Part shown: positions 1 to 9,759 of the stretch, in pieces
Layout of the letters: each line of letters begins with the position of its first letter
How positions within the stretch are numbered: the first letter of the stretch is position 1
NCBI RefSeq assembly: GCF_017876535.1
Contig: NZ_JAGIOF010000001.1
Location: forward strand, 3,100,001-3,164,000
DNA length: 64,000 nt
Source of the DNA: Paeniglutamicibacter kerguelensis
Lineage (GTDB): Bacteria; Actinomycetota; Actinomycetes; Actinomycetales; Micrococcaceae
Direction: 5' to 3'
The notes under the pieces: generated by a model
The model's database searches: none
Seen by the model: only the letters and a program-made list of their open reading frames with translations
Told to the model about the DNA's origin: nothing
Made by a program: the position numbers and the translations under genes

Positions 1-1
1 C

Positions 2-991
2 AACGAACGCGGACCGCTGTCCTTCGCCGCGCTCGCAGGGGCCAAGCGCCTGGGCGAGGCCCTGTCCCGCGGCTTCACCACCGTGCGCGACGTGGCCGGC
101 GGCGACATCGGCCTGGCCAGTGCCATCAAGGCCGGGCTGCTACCCTCCCCGCGTTACTTCTACACCGGCCCGGCACTGAGCCAGACCGGCGGACACGGGG
201 ACCCGCGCGAGGCCGACGTGGACGTCTGCTTCGGCCACGGCCACATGTGCGAGGTCGTCGACGGGCCCGAGCCGCTGCGCATCGCGGTGCGCGAACGCCT
301 GCGCACCGGAGCCCACGCCATCAAGATCATGGCCAGCGGCGGCGTGGTCTCGCTGACCGACCCGCTGGCCATCCCGCAGTACTCGGACGAGGAAATCTCC
401 GTGGTGGTCGCGGAGGCAACACGCCGGGGATCCTACGTCGCGGCCCATGCCTATTCCCCGGAGGCCATCGCCCACTCGGTGCGCAACGGCGTGCGTTCGA
501 TCGAGCACGGCAACCTGCTCGATACGCCCACGGCCGCCCTGATGGCGGAGCACGGCGCGTACCTGGTTCCCACGCTGGCCGCCTATGCCGCCATGGACCG
601 CCGCGGGGACGAGGTCGGCCTGCCGGAGGTTTCCAAGGCCAAGAACCTGGAGGTGCTCACCGCGGGCCGCGAGGCCATCAAGATCGCCTTGGCCGCCGGC
701 ATCCCGGTGGGCTTCGGCTCGGACTTGATGGGCGACCTTGCCGACGAACAGCTCAACGGCCTGGCCCTGCAGATCGAGGCCGCGGGCGTCTTTGAGACGC
801 TGCGCTCGGCTACCAGCGTGAACGCCGCGCTTCTGCAGGAACCGACGCTGGGGCGTCTGGCCCCGGGCATGGTCGCCGATGCGCTCATCCTGGACGGAAA
901 CCCGTTCGAGGATCCCGCAGTGCTTTTCGACGAGTCCCGTCCGCGCACCGTCGTCCAGGGCGGTGCCGTCGTGGACCTCGGCGCCAGGTAG
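2..991 (+). CDS. Amidohydrolase family protein (5' end outside window)
   Basis: The reading frame is open from the window edge, so the N-terminus is missing. The visible 329 residues are the second half of a metal-dependent (beta/alpha)8 amidohydrolase of the imidazolonepropionase / Xaa-Pro dipeptidase-like branch. The candidate carboxylated metal-bridging lysine lies in IKIMASGG. Metal-ligand histidines lie in AAHAYSP and IEHGNLL, and the catalytic aspartate in GFGSDLMGD. The usual N-terminal HxH motif would be upstream of the window. The C-terminus (LAPGMVADALILDGNPFED) is the typical small beta-sandwich return. Substrate cannot be told; members of this branch hydrolyse cyclic amides, lactones or proline dipeptides. 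It ends 100 bp before an unrelated lipoprotein gene, with a hairpin between. Confidence 0.85.
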   Translation, partial: NERGPLSFAALAGAKRLGEALSRGFTTVRDVAGGDIGLASAIKAGLLPSPRYFYTGPALSQTGGHGDPREADVDVCFGHGHMCEVVDGPEPLRIAVRERLRTGAHAIKIMASGGVVSLTDPLAIPQYSDEEISVVVAEATRRGSYVAAHAYSPEAIAHSVRNGVRSIEHGNLLDTPTAALMAEHGAYLVPTLAAYAAMDRRGDEVGLPEVSKAKNLEVLTAGREAIKIALAAGIPVGFGSDLMGDLADEQLNGLALQIEAAGVFETLRSATSVNAALLQEPTLGRLAPGMVADALILDGNPFEDPAVLFDESRPRTVVQGGAVVDLGAR

Positions 992-1014
992 GAATCGAAC
1001 AAGACTCGCGGCGT

Positions 1015-1051
1015 GTGGGCCCGAATGCATTTTCCGTGCATCCGGGCCCAC
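1015..1051 (+). terminator. Hairpin after amidohydrolase
   Basis: Inverted repeat GTGGGCCCG / CGGGCCCAC, with an inner ATGCA/TGCAT pair, lies 24 bp after the amidohydrolase stop. There is no U tract, so termination is plausible but not certain. Confidence 0.5.
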
Positions 1052-1091
1052 TCACAGGTGCCACCCACGGCCTGCGCCTAAGATGGAACGC

Positions 1092-1451
1092 ATGAGAATT
1101 TTGCTCCCCAAAATGCCAGTGTTCGCCGCGGCCGCAGTGCTGCTTGTTTCGCTGACCGGTTGCGCGGGGATTGCCGACACGGCATCCTCGGCTGCTTCCT
1201 CCGCCGCCACACAGCTGGCCGACGGTGCCAAGAAGGAAATGATCAAGACGGTTTGCTCCCCCATCAAGGACGGCACCATCAACGCCGGCGACCTGAAAAT
1301 CCTCAATTCCATGGTCGATGCGGTGCGCGAGGGCGGCCTGCCCAAGGAAATCGTCAATGCCCTGGATGACGTCGCCGCCGCCGGTGACAATGTCCCGGCC
1401 GATGCCCAGGCCAACCTGGTCGCCGCCTGCGACAACGCACTGGCCAGCTAG
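1092..1451 (+). CDS. Small secreted lipoprotein of unknown function
   Basis: A 119-aa protein with a lipoprotein signal peptide. A short basic start is followed by a hydrophobic stretch (FAAAAVLLVSL) and the lipobox LTGC, with the lipidated cysteine at about residue 24. The mature part is Ala-rich and acidic, with two further cysteines (TVCSPI and AACDNA) that could form a disulfide outside the membrane. An ATG nine bases upstream (1083) is an alternative start, but the shorter form gives a cleaner signal peptide. The gene lies 14 bp before the nuclease-like gene and probably shares its transcript. I recognise no family. Confidence 0.7.
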   Translation: MRILLPKMPVFAAAAVLLVSLTGCAGIADTASSAASSAATQLADGAKKEMIKTVCSPIKDGTINAGDLKILNSMVDAVREGGLPKEIVNALDDVAAAGDNVPADAQANLVAACDNALAS

Positions 1452-1465
1452 CCCGAACAGCCTCC

Positions 1466-1996
1466 ATGGGAAAAGCCAAGCGCCTCGGATTCACGGTACT
1501 GGCCCTTGGCCTGTGCATCGCCGCACTGGCGGTCGCTTGGTTTTTCCTCCCCAAACAGAATCATCCCGAACCCGAAACCGAAACCGAGCAGGCGACCATC
1601 CAGCACGTGGTCGACGGCGACACCGTCTACGTGATGCTGGACGGCAAGCGCACCAGGGTGCGCCTCCTCAACGTGGATGCCCCGGAAATCCCGCACCCCG
1701 GCAAGCCCGGTGAATGCTTCGGCGAGGAGGCCACCCGGTTCCTCGCGCAGAAGCTCCCCGAAGGCAGCAAGGTACAACTCGAGTTTGATGTGGAGCGGTT
1801 CGACCGCTACGGCCGCTCCCTGGCCGGGATCACCTACCAGGGAGAGTTCATCAACGAGACGCTGGTGTCCTCCGGACATGCAACCGCCATGAAGGTCAAC
1901 CCCAACGTGAAGTTCTACGAGCCGATGCGCACGGCGCAAAAGAAGGCCGAACGCGCCAAGGCCGGATTGTTCGATCCGGCCAATGGGTGCCGTTAG
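1466..1996 (+). CDS. Membrane-anchored thermonuclease (SNase-like) family protein
   Basis: A 176-aa protein. An N-terminal hydrophobic segment (about residues 8-28) anchors or exports it. An SNase-like OB-fold domain follows (about 45-170). The domain opens with HVVDGDTVYV. The Ca-binding and catalytic block TRVRLLNVDAPE holds the expected Arg, Asp and Glu, and the second catalytic Arg lies in FDRYGRSLAG. All SNase active-site residues therefore look present, which suggests an active extracytoplasmic sugar-nonspecific nuclease. No strong ribosome-binding site is seen; translation may be coupled to the lipoprotein 14 bp upstream. A strong terminator follows. Confidence 0.85.
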   Translation: MGKAKRLGFTVLALGLCIAALAVAWFFLPKQNHPEPETETEQATIQHVVDGDTVYVMLDGKRTRVRLLNVDAPEIPHPGKPGECFGEEATRFLAQKLPEGSKVQLEFDVERFDRYGRSLAGITYQGEFINETLVSSGHATAMKVNPNVKFYEPMRTAQKKAERAKAGLFDPANGCR

Positions 1997-2030
1997 AAGC
2001 TGCCTTTCGGCTTGCGGAAACGCGACAGGC

Positions 2031-2063
2031 AGGACCGCTACCTTCAAGGTGGCGGTCCTTTTT
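2031..2063 (+). terminator. Intrinsic terminator after nuclease gene
   Basis: Stem AGGACCGCTACC / GGTGGCGGTCCT (one G-U pair) with a short TTCAA loop, directly followed by five T. It is a textbook rho-independent terminator for the lipoprotein-nuclease unit. Confidence 0.85.
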
Positions 2064-2102
2064 CCATGTCCGGCGCGGTCCCCTGGCGTATGCGCCCAAA
2101 CG

Positions 2103-2150
2103 AAAAGGTGCCTTGTCTTCCACCGGTGAGGATGGAAGACAAGGCACCTT
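2103..2150 (-). terminator. Intrinsic terminator of the giant surface-protein gene
   Basis: Perfect 18-bp inverted repeat (arms 2105-2122 and 2133-2150, 10-nt loop). On the minus strand it ends in a TTTT run, 20 bp past the stop codon of the surface protein. Confidence 0.88.
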
Positions 2151-2169
2151 GGCCAATCCCGGTTACAGG

Positions 2170-5100
2170 CTAGCCTTCGTTGCTTCTGGTGCGGCGACGC
2201 ACGAGCGCGACACCGCCGAGGATCAACAGCAGGCCGCCGGCGAGTACTCCAAGCACCGCGAACCCGGTCGCTGCAAGCTTGTCGCCGTTCGGCTTCTTGA
2301 CAGGCTTCTCGTCAGAGTCGCTTCCGTTGGCAGAACCGTCACCGTTCCCGCTTTCGCTTCCGGTGCCCTCCCCGTTGTTGCCTTCCTCGCCGTCATTGGT
2401 GGCCGGAAGCTCCGGATCGTCTTCCTCCAGCACGAAGCCGAAGTCCAGCGTCAGATCGGATTCCCCATCACGGGTCAGGCCCTCCGACGGGGCCTCCCAC
2501 GTGGAGGAGTCCTTCTCGCGGTTGCCGTCGGTTTCGACCGTCGGAAGGTAAGGGGCCAGGGCCTTCTTGGACTTCTTGCGGTCGATCTTGACGACGTACG
2601 ACTGGCCATCCTTGAGAACCGGCAGATCCGTGAACACGTAGTTGCCGTTCTTGTCGGTGGTCGTCGATCCGATCTTCTTGCCATCCGGGCCATAGAGGTC
2701 CAGGACGACGTCCTTGATGCCTGGCTCGCCCTTGTCCTGGATGCCGTTGTCGTTGGAGTCGACCCAGACGCGGTCGCCCACGGAGACCTTGCCCGGAACG
2801 AAACCGAAGTCCAGGGTCGGATCCCGGTCGCCGTTCTTGGTCAGTCCCTCGGACTTTGCTGTCCACTTGGAGGAGTCGCCTTCGCGGTCGCCCTGGCCCG
2901 ACTGGGTCGGAACATACGGCCACAGCGCGTCCGCGGACTTCTCCTGGTTGATGGTGACCGTGTACGACTGGCCGTCCTTGAGAACCGGCAGGTTGCCGAA
3001 GCTGTACTTGCCGTCCTTGTCGGTGGTCGCCGGGCCAACGGGCTTGCCGTTGATGTCGGTAACCGGTTTGCCGTCCGGGCCGGTCAGTTCCAGGACAACA
3101 CCGGGGATGCCCGGCTCGCCCTGCTCCTGGCGGCCATCGCCATCGGTGTCAACCCATACGTAGTCGCCCACGGAGACCATCGGGAGCACGAAACCGAAGT
3201 CCAGTGTCGGATCCCGGTCACCGTCCTTCGTCAGGCACTGGGACTTGGCCGACCAGTTCGAGGAGTCGCCTTCGCGGTCGCCCGCACCCGACTCGGTCGG
3301 AACGTAGGGCTTGAGCGCCTCGGCCGACTTCTTCTGGTTGATCTTGACGGAGTAGGACTGGCCGTCCTTCAAGACCGGCAGGTCCGAGAAATCGTACTTG
3401 CCGTCCTTGTCGGTCGTCGTCGAGGCGATGAACTTGCCATCGGGGCCGTACAGGTCCAGGACAACGCCCGGGATGCCCGGCTCGCCGCCGCCCTGGCGGC
3501 CGTCGCGGTTTGAATCAACCCAGACGTAGTCACCGACGGAGACCTTGGCCTCCACGAAGCCGAAGTCCAGGGTCGGATCGTGTGCACCGGCCATGGTCAG
3601 GTCGATGGCCTTGTTGTCGGTCGAGGCTTCCCCGGTCGAGGAGTCCTTGTCCCGTCCGCCCTGGCCCGGTGTGGTCGGAACGTACGTCCACAGGGCGTCC
3701 TTCGACTTCTCCGCGTCGATCTTGACGGTGTAGGACTCTCCATCCTTCAGGACCGGCAGGTCCGCGAAGTTGTACTTTCCGTCCTTGTCGGTGGTCGTTG
3801 AACCGATGCGCTTGCCATCCGGTCCGTACAGGTCTACGACAACACCGGGAATGCCCGGCTCGCCGTTGTCCTGGCGTCCGTCGCCGTTGGAATCAACCCA
3901 GACGTAGTCGCCCACGGAAACCTTGCCCGGAACGAAACCGAAGTCCAGGGTCGGATCCCGCTGGTCGTTTTCGGTCAGCGGATTGGCGATGGGATCGGTC
4001 GAGGCTTCCCACGTCGAGGAGTCCCCGATGCGGTCGCCCGTGCCGGACACGGTCGGAACGTAGGCCTTGAGCGCCTTGACGTTCTCGGCCTTGTCCTTGT
4101 CGATCTTCACCGTGTACTTCTGGTTGCCGGTCAGAACCGGCAGGTGATCGAAGGTGTACTTGCCGTCCTTGTCGGTGGTCGTCGAACCGATGAGCTTGCC
4201 ATCCGGTCCGTACAGGTCAAGGACAACACCGGGGATGCCGGGCTCTCCCGGATCCTGGCGGCCGTCAAGGTCGGTGTCGATCCAGACGAAGTCGCCCACG
4301 GAGACCGACTTCTCGACAAAACCGAAGTCCAGGGTGAGGTCCTCGCCGCCGTCCTTCGTCAGCACGTCCGAGTTCGGATCGGTCGATACTGTCCACTCCG
4401 AGGAGTCGCCCTCGCGGTCGCCCGCGCCCGGCTTCGTCGGTACGTACGGCTTGAGCGCCGCCGCCGAGGCATCCTTGTCGATTGTGACGGTGTAGGTCTC
4501 TCCATCGCGCAGGACCGGCAGGTTCTCGAAGAGGTACTTTCCGTCGGCGTCGGTCGTCGTGGTGCCGATAACCGTGCCTTCCGGATCGCGCAGCTCAAGG
4601 ACAACGCCCTCGATTCCCTTTTCGCCCACGTCCTGGCGGCCGTCTCGGTTTGAGTCAACCCAGACGTAGTCGCCCACGAAGACCTTGGCCTCGATGAAGC
4701 CGAAGTCCAGGGTCGGATCGTGCGTGCCGTCCTGGGTCAGGTCGGCGTCCTTGTTGTCGGTCGAGGCCGTCCACGAGGAGGAGTCGCCCTCGCTGTTGCC
4801 CTGGCCCGACTTGGTCGGCGAGTACGGAGCCAGCGGCTTCTTGGAAGCGACCTGGTCGATGATGACGGTGTAGGACTCTCCGTTCTTGAGCACCGGCAAG
4901 TGCTCGAAGATGTACTTGCCGTTCCCATCGGTCATGACCGGCAGGACTTCATTGCCATAGACGTCGGTGACCGGGGTCTTTCCGTCCGAGCCGACGAGCT
5001 TCAGGACAACATCCTTGATCTTGGGTTCGCTGGCGTCCTGGCGGCCGTCCTTGTTCGTGTCCACCCATACGTAGTCGCCAACGGAGACTTTTGCCGCCGC

Positions 5101-8100
5101 AACAGGCTTGAAGGTGATGCCCGTCTTGATGGGCTCCTGGCTGCGGTAGTCGACCTTTCCGTCCACGAGCGCATTTGCCGCGTAGCCGAAGGAGTTCCAT
5201 GCCGCTGCAAGGTCGCCCGAACCAACGGGCAATTCGGTGTCCGACTGCGTCTTGAAGCTCAGCTCAATGCTGTCCCCGGGCTGGAGACCAGCGCTGTCCT
5301 TCGGAAAGTCAATGACCAGCTTGAGCCCATGGATCAAACGCGGGTTGGCCGGGCGTTCGGTGGTCCAGATGTCCTTGTCGTCGCAGCCTGCCCAGGGATC
5401 CGAAGGGGTCGTTCCGGTTGGCTTGCACTTCGCGGGATCACCGGTCAGGTAGTGGATCTCCCGGGTGGCTCCCATGGGAACGTCCGGAAGGGCGATGTCC
5501 AGCAGGGTCGGTGACCACTTCGATTCACGTGGCTTTCCGGCCTGGGTCGACGTGACACCGGTGTCTCCCACGAACGGGAAGACATCCAGGATCTCCAGAT
5601 GCTGCGAAGGCACGTTGCCCGTGTTGGTGACGCTGAGCTTCCACTCGGCGGTTCCGCCGGGCTTGGTTTCAACGACACACGGGTAGCGGTAGAAGCCGCC
5701 CGCGAATTCGTGGCACGTGGGGTCGTTCTTCACGCCGGTCAGTGCGTTGTGCACACCGGTCGGCGTTGTCTGTCCCGGCGAGGGAACCTCGCGGACCAGC
5801 TTGCGCGATGCGTAGGCCTGGCCTTCGATGAGCTTAAGCTCGGAGTCGTCGGCAACCCCCGTGGAATTGCCGCCGTTGACGGTGGCTTTGTTGTTCAAGT
5901 CGCCTTTGGCGGGAGCGCCCGGGCGCACCGTTGCCGGAAGCTCAATAACGATGCTCTCACCCGGGTACAGCTTTGCGCCCGCTGGGAACGAGAAGGCAAC
6001 TTCGTTCGTCCCGTTCAGTGCAGCCGTGACGCCATCACGATTGGTGGGCATCTTCGAGCCGACAGGAGCGCCGGTGAACTTCGGGCTAAAGGTGTAGCCA
6101 AACTGCGACGTCCAGTCTTCGTCCAAGACCAACAGGGGGCCCTTGGCATCCGTGGGCAACAGGTCGGTGATCTTCGGTTGCAGGATCGCTTCGGTCCCAC
6201 TGTTTTTCACCGTGATGGTGTACTTGATGTCGCGTCCGGCAGAGATCTGGCCGCCGGCTGCGTCGTTGGTCTTCTCGATTCCCGCTCCCGGTGCACCGGG
6301 AAGGAATTCGTAGTCCTTCGATGCAGGCGGAACAACATGGTTCTGACCCAGACGTTCAACCTTTGCGGTTGCGGTGTTCTCGACGGTGGACTTGCCCGTT
6401 TCGCCGGGGTTTGCAGACTTGCCGTCAATGCTGTTCGGTTCGCCGGTGCGCAGCGTGTAACGCGGCAGGACGGTGAACTTCAGCTCGTGGTTGGCACGAT
6501 CCAGCTCGGAGAAGTCCTCGGCAGTGACCCTGATCCGGAATCCCTGGATTCCGGTCATCGGGATCGACGAGTGCGCATCGGTCAACGAATCAATCTTGAC
6601 GCGCTCGTCGGTCACGGAGCTCCACGTACCGCCGGTCACCTGGACCTTGCCGGCAACGGTCTCGAACGCTGCGCCGGTCAGGAACTCGTAGTTCAGCTTT
6701 GCCGCTTCGGGGCCGCTGTCCAGTGCCGTCCATGAAACGAAATCGAAGGCGTTCCAGAACGTCGGATCGGTGTCCTCAAGGTAGACCATGTCCGCGTTCT
6801 CGCCCGTAGTCAGCCCGAGGGTAACCTCGATTGGTGTCGGAACGCCATTCGCCGGGAAGAACGTCGTGGGTCCGGCCGGATAGAACGACTTCGTCAGCTC
6901 TGGCTCGATGGTCACCGAATTCTCGGTGACCACGTTCAGCGTCGCCGGTGCATCCTTGGAGACGGTGTCCGCACCACGGACAATCGAGGACGATGCGTTG
7001 TTCGGGATGACGTACGCAGGCGTAAGACTGGCCAAGGCGTCATCGATCAGCATCGCCGGGGCCGATCCACGCAGGTGGGTGCGCAGCTTGGTGTCAACCG
7101 TCAGGTCGAACCTGGCATACCGCGGAACCATCTTGCCGGCCGTGGTTTCAAGGTAGAAGTCGAATCCAACGACCTTGTTCCACTCGATACCCGCAACAAG
7201 GCCGGGATTCAATGCGTCCCCGCCCACGAGCGGCGCACGCTTGCTGCCGTCCTCCATATGGAGAACCAGACGTGCCAGCGGCTCCATTTCCTGGGACTCG
7301 GCGCCCAGGAGGGACAGCTTTGCGCTCATCCCGGTGATGTCGACGTAATCGAACGGCTTCGTGCCGCCGGTCGGGTCCGTGAGCTTCAACGAATCGACGG
7401 CGTACGTCGAGGTGTTTTCGGCCCACAACTTCAGCGCCGATGTCGGGTTCAGGTCCGATGGCTTCTGCACGATGCGGTCAGATGTCCAGGATTTTCCTGT
7501 CTTGAGCTGGATGCCCGTGTCGACGGTGACGGTTCCCTCGTGCTCTTCGCGATCGGGGTTGACCAGAACGTTCGCCCAGGTCTTCGTGTTCACGACGGGG
7601 CCGTTCTCCAGCTCGAAGTCAACGACCGTGGAGACGTTTTTGTTATCGACAAACGCGCCATTGAGCAGCGTGTAGGTGATACGCACGCCTTTGCTGTCGC
7701 CAGGAAGTGTGCCTTCCAAACCCGGCAGGGTCTGCCAAGCTCCGAGGGCGTCCATGTATTCGACAAGTACCGAATCGGCTCCCTGTGTCTCGGTGACCTT
7801 GATGTGGGTCGGCTTCCAGTCCAGCATCATGTTGCTGCCGAAAATGTCAGTCTGGACGATATTGCGAACATCGACATTGCTGTCCGTGTGGACGCTGGTG
7901 TTCAGTGTCGCCGAGGTCGTATCGCCGACAAGCCCCTCGACACGGTCAGGGAAGAACGACTTGGAGCCGTTGAATTTTTCCTTCGGTGCTTCGACGACCA
8001 GGGTGTCATCAACCGTTTTGGGGTCAGCTACCGTGCCTTCCGGGGATGCGCCACCGGCCGTGATTTCGTTCGTGTGCGAACCGGCGGAGGTTCCGATGAC

Positions 8101-9759
8101 ATCGAACTTCAGCTCGATGCCCTGCTGCGGTGCAAAGGTTCCCTCAAACGAAACTTCGAAGGACTTGATGCCGTCCGTGGCAACCTTCGCCAGAAGGTCG
8201 GCCGGGAATTCGATCATGCCGGCGGTATTTTTCAGCTCGTAGCGCGTACTTCCAACGGTGATGCCACCCGTGAGGGCTCCTGCTGGCCAGGGGCTGGAAA
8301 CGAACTTGTTGAAATCGATGCCTGCGCCGAAGGGTGCTGTGCCGTTGGACGGCTCCTTGATGGTCAGCGTGCCCAGCGGCTTGTTCGAGTCGTTGGTCGC
8401 GCCAATGCTCACCGTCGAGTGGTTCTGGGCAAGGCCCGGTTTAGTGGGGTCTTCGGCGACCACGGTCTTCGGCGCGAATTTCTTGTGGGCCGTGACCTTG
8501 TAGTCGATCTTCTCAATCTCAAATGAGGCATCGTCGGTGAAGGGATTCTTGGAGTTGCCCTTGAGGGTCTCCGCGGTGATGCTTACTTCGTTGTTGACAG
8601 TTCCTGGAGCGGCGCCGTCACGCAGCTCGGTGTTCAGCTTGACGGAGCCGACCGTGCCGTTGGCAACGATTCCGCCCTTTTCGGCGGTGGATTTCGATGA
8701 GCTGAAAACAAACTTGAATCCGGTGATGGTCGATAGGTCCAGACCTGCCGGGAAGGCCGGTGGGGCGTTGGGACTCCCGGGCGTTGCCAGGATTCCATTA
8801 ACATCACCCGAGCCCACGAAGTAGGTCACGTTGAGTATGTCTGCGCCTTCGGGGAAAGCAATGTTTCCGAAACCGGTGAAGGCAACCGAAGCAAACGGAT
8901 CGGTGCCCCCGGAAGGCTCCAAGATGGTCAGCGAAGTGGCTCCGACCTTGGAGGTGTTCTTGATCCCGCCGAGCGTCAGCGTGTTATCAGTGCCCGAGTT
9001 CTGAAGCAGCTTGGGTTCTGCCCAATCCTTGCTGATCGAGGCACCGGGAAGCACAGGTATGTTCAGCTCGACCGGCTCCGAGTCATCGGAGGCCTCGCCC
9101 TGATCTGATTTGATGGTGGCGCTGTTAGTCAACTCCGTTTTGTCCAGATCGGCAGGTGTATTGGCCGGAAGCTTGGCAACGATCGTCACGGTGTAGTCGG
9201 TGCCGGCATTCAGGCCCACCTTGCCGCCGGTGTCGTCGTCGGATTCTTGGAACTTGAGCTCGAGCTCGGTACCGTTGGGCGAAATTTTTTCGACAGTCTT
9301 GGCTTTGAAACCAAAGTATTCAATATTCTTGTCGCTCATGACCAGCGGCGCCGGGAGTACGTCAGTGAGTACTGCGCCAACGCAAGAATCCGTGATCGAC
9401 GCACAACCGACATGGAACTTGTAGGTGACTTCGCCGCCCGGCGCGAGCGTGGCCGGTCCGATGAGTTCCTTGCGGAGGGTCATGCCCACTTCGGCGGCTT
9501 TCGCCGCGGCAGGACTGCTGTCTAGCGTCTTCGCAACCGGGGCTTTGGATTCAACCGGTGCTATGGACTCAACTGGTGCTGTCGTTTCATCGGCGGGGGC
9601 AGTTGCCTCACCCTCCGGAACATCTGTCCGGGCCACTTCCGTGGCCGACACGGGAGGGGGCGTCTCATCGGCATACGCCGGGACTGCACCCACTCCCGTG
9701 AGAATGAGGGACGAAGCAAGCAAAAGCCTTGCCGTCGTCCCTAATCTGGTTCGTTGCAT
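2170..9759 (-). CDS. Giant sortase-anchored surface protein with SdrD-type B repeats
   Basis: A 2,529-aa extracellular wall protein, probably an adhesin or stalk. Residues 1-31 are a signal peptide ending in PAYADE. A Pro/Val/Ala-rich linker follows. Residues about 90-1550 are a series of beta-sandwich modules of the DUF11 / isopeptide-fimbrial kind (for example DIKYTITVKNSG). About 1557-2443 hold seven SdrD B-like repeats, each opening VSVGDYVWVD with an EF-hand-like loop such as DSNGDGRQDNGEPG. Then comes an acidic Gly/Ser/Asp linker, and from residue 2495 the sorting signal LAATG, a hydrophobic helix and an RRRTR tail. LAxTG is the class E sortase motif of high-GC actinobacteria. The ATG at 9759 has a good AGGGGAG ribosome-binding site. 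No sortase gene is in the window. The protein stands alone, 200 bp from two AraC regulators that may control it. Confidence 0.9.
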   Translation of the reverse strand: MQRTRLGTTARLLLASSLILTGVGAVPAYADETPPPVSATEVARTDVPEGEATAPADETTAPVESIAPVESKAPVAKTLDSSPAAAKAAEVGMTLRKELIGPATLAPGGEVTYKFHVGCASITDSCVGAVLTDVLPAPLVMSDKNIEYFGFKAKTVEKISPNGTELELKFQESDDDTGGKVGLNAGTDYTVTIVAKLPANTPADLDKTELTNSATIKSDQGEASDDSEPVELNIPVLPGASISKDWAEPKLLQNSGTDNTLTLGGIKNTSKVGATSLTILEPSGGTDPFASVAFTGFGNIAFPEGADILNVTYFVGSGDVNGILATPGSPNAPPAFPAGLDLSTITGFKFVFSSSKSTAEKGGIVANGTVGSVKLNTELRDGAAPGTVNNEVSITAETLKGNSKNPFTDDASFEIEKIDYKVTAHKKFAPKTVVAEDPTKPGLAQNHSTVSIGATNDSNKPLGTLTIKEPSNGTAPFGAGIDFNKFVSSPWPAGALTGGITVGSTRYELKNTAGMIEFPADLLAKVATDGIKSFEVSFEGTFAPQQGIELKFDVIGTSAGSHTNEITAGGASPEGTVADPKTVDDTLVVEAPKEKFNGSKSFFPDRVEGLVGDTTSATLNTSVHTDSNVDVRNIVQTDIFGSNMMLDWKPTHIKVTETQGADSVLVEYMDALGAWQTLPGLEGTLPGDSKGVRITYTLLNGAFVDNKNVSTVVDFELENGPVVNTKTWANVLVNPDREEHEGTVTVDTGIQLKTGKSWTSDRIVQKPSDLNPTSALKLWAENTSTYAVDSLKLTDPTGGTKPFDYVDITGMSAKLSLLGAESQEMEPLARLVLHMEDGSKRAPLVGGDALNPGLVAGIEWNKVVGFDFYLETTAGKMVPRYARFDLTVDTKLRTHLRGSAPAMLIDDALASLTPAYVIPNNASSSIVRGADTVSKDAPATLNVVTENSVTIEPELTKSFYPAGPTTFFPANGVPTPIEVTLGLTTGENADMVYLEDTDPTFWNAFDFVSWTALDSGPEAAKLNYEFLTGAAFETVAGKVQVTGGTWSSVTDERVKIDSLTDAHSSIPMTGIQGFRIRVTAEDFSELDRANHELKFTVLPRYTLRTGEPNSIDGKSANPGETGKSTVENTATAKVERLGQNHVVPPASKDYEFLPGAPGAGIEKTNDAAGGQISAGRDIKYTITVKNSGTEAILQPKITDLLPTDAKGPLLVLDEDWTSQFGYTFSPKFTGAPVGSKMPTNRDGVTAALNGTNEVAFSFPAGAKLYPGESIVIELPATVRPGAPAKGDLNNKATVNGGNSTGVADDSELKLIEGQAYASRKLVREVPSPGQTTPTGVHNALTGVKNDPTCHEFAGGFYRYPCVVETKPGGTAEWKLSVTNTGNVPSQHLEILDVFPFVGDTGVTSTQAGKPRESKWSPTLLDIALPDVPMGATREIHYLTGDPAKCKPTGTTPSDPWAGCDDKDIWTTERPANPRLIHGLKLVIDFPKDSAGLQPGDSIELSFKTQSDTELPVGSGDLAAAWNSFGYAANALVDGKVDYRSQEPIKTGITFKPVAAAKVSVGDYVWVDTNKDGRQDASEPKIKDVVLKLVGSDGKTPVTDVYGNEVLPVMTDGNGKYIFEHLPVLKNGESYTVIIDQVASKKPLAPYSPTKSGQGNSEGDSSSWTASTDNKDADLTQDGTHDPTLDFGFIEAKVFVGDYVWVDSNRDGRQDVGEKGIEGVVLELRDPEGTVIGTTTTDADGKYLFENLPVLRDGETYTVTIDKDASAAALKPYVPTKPGAGDREGDSSEWTVSTDPNSDVLTKDGGEDLTLDFGFVEKSVSVGDFVWIDTDLDGRQDPGEPGIPGVVLDLYGPDGKLIGSTTTDKDGKYTFDHLPVLTGNQKYTVKIDKDKAENVKALKAYVPTVSGTGDRIGDSSTWEASTDPIANPLTENDQRDPTLDFGFVPGKVSVGDYVWVDSNGDGRQDNGEPGIPGVVVDLYGPDGKRIGSTTTDKDGKYNFADLPVLKDGESYTVKIDAEKSKDALWTYVPTTPGQGGRDKDSSTGEASTDNKAIDLTMAGAHDPTLDFGFVEAKVSVGDYVWVDSNRDGRQGGGEPGIPGVVLDLYGPDGKFIASTTTDKDGKYDFSDLPVLKDGQSYSVKINQKKSAEALKPYVPTESGAGDREGDSSNWSAKSQCLTKDGDRDPTLDFGFVLPMVSVGDYVWVDTDGDGRQEQGEPGIPGVVLELTGPDGKPVTDINGKPVGPATTDKDGKYSFGNLPVLKDGQSYTVTINQEKSADALWPYVPTQSGQGDREGDSSKWTAKSEGLTKNGDRDPTLDFGFVPGKVSVGDRVWVDSNDNGIQDKGEPGIKDVVLDLYGPDGKKIGSTTTDKNGNYVFTDLPVLKDGQSYVVKIDRKKSKKALAPYLPTVETDGNREKDSSTWEAPSEGLTRDGESDLTLDFGFVLEEDDPELPATNDGEEGNNGEGTGSESGNGDGSANGSDSDEKPVKKPNGDKLAATGFAVLGVLAGGLLLILGGVALVRRRTRSNEG
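2430..5095 (-). repeat. Seven tandem ~380-bp repeats encoding SdrD B domains
   Basis: Repeat boundaries (start of each VSVGDYVW block on the minus strand) lie near 5095, 4690, 4310, 3930, 3545, 3180 and 2795, giving units of roughly 365-405 bp. The calcium loop consensus DxNxDGRQDxGE varies. The fifth unit has GRQGGGE (loop Asp replaced by Gly) and a lone cysteine (KSQCLTKDG). The seventh has NDNGIQDKGE and SVGDRVW. The central units share near-identical stretches (GIPGVVLDLYGPDGK, TTTDKDGKY), which points to recent duplication or gene conversion. Confidence 0.85.

Noticed and set aside
2430..5095. Regular ~380-bp repeats that might look like a CRISPR or satellite array
   Set aside because: The repeats are in frame, protein coding and of SdrD B-domain type; there are no short direct repeats with unique spacers.
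4720..8526. Several long open frames on the plus strand opposite the surface-protein gene
   Set aside because: They are antisense shadows caused by high GC; their translations have no domain, signal or ribosome-binding site.
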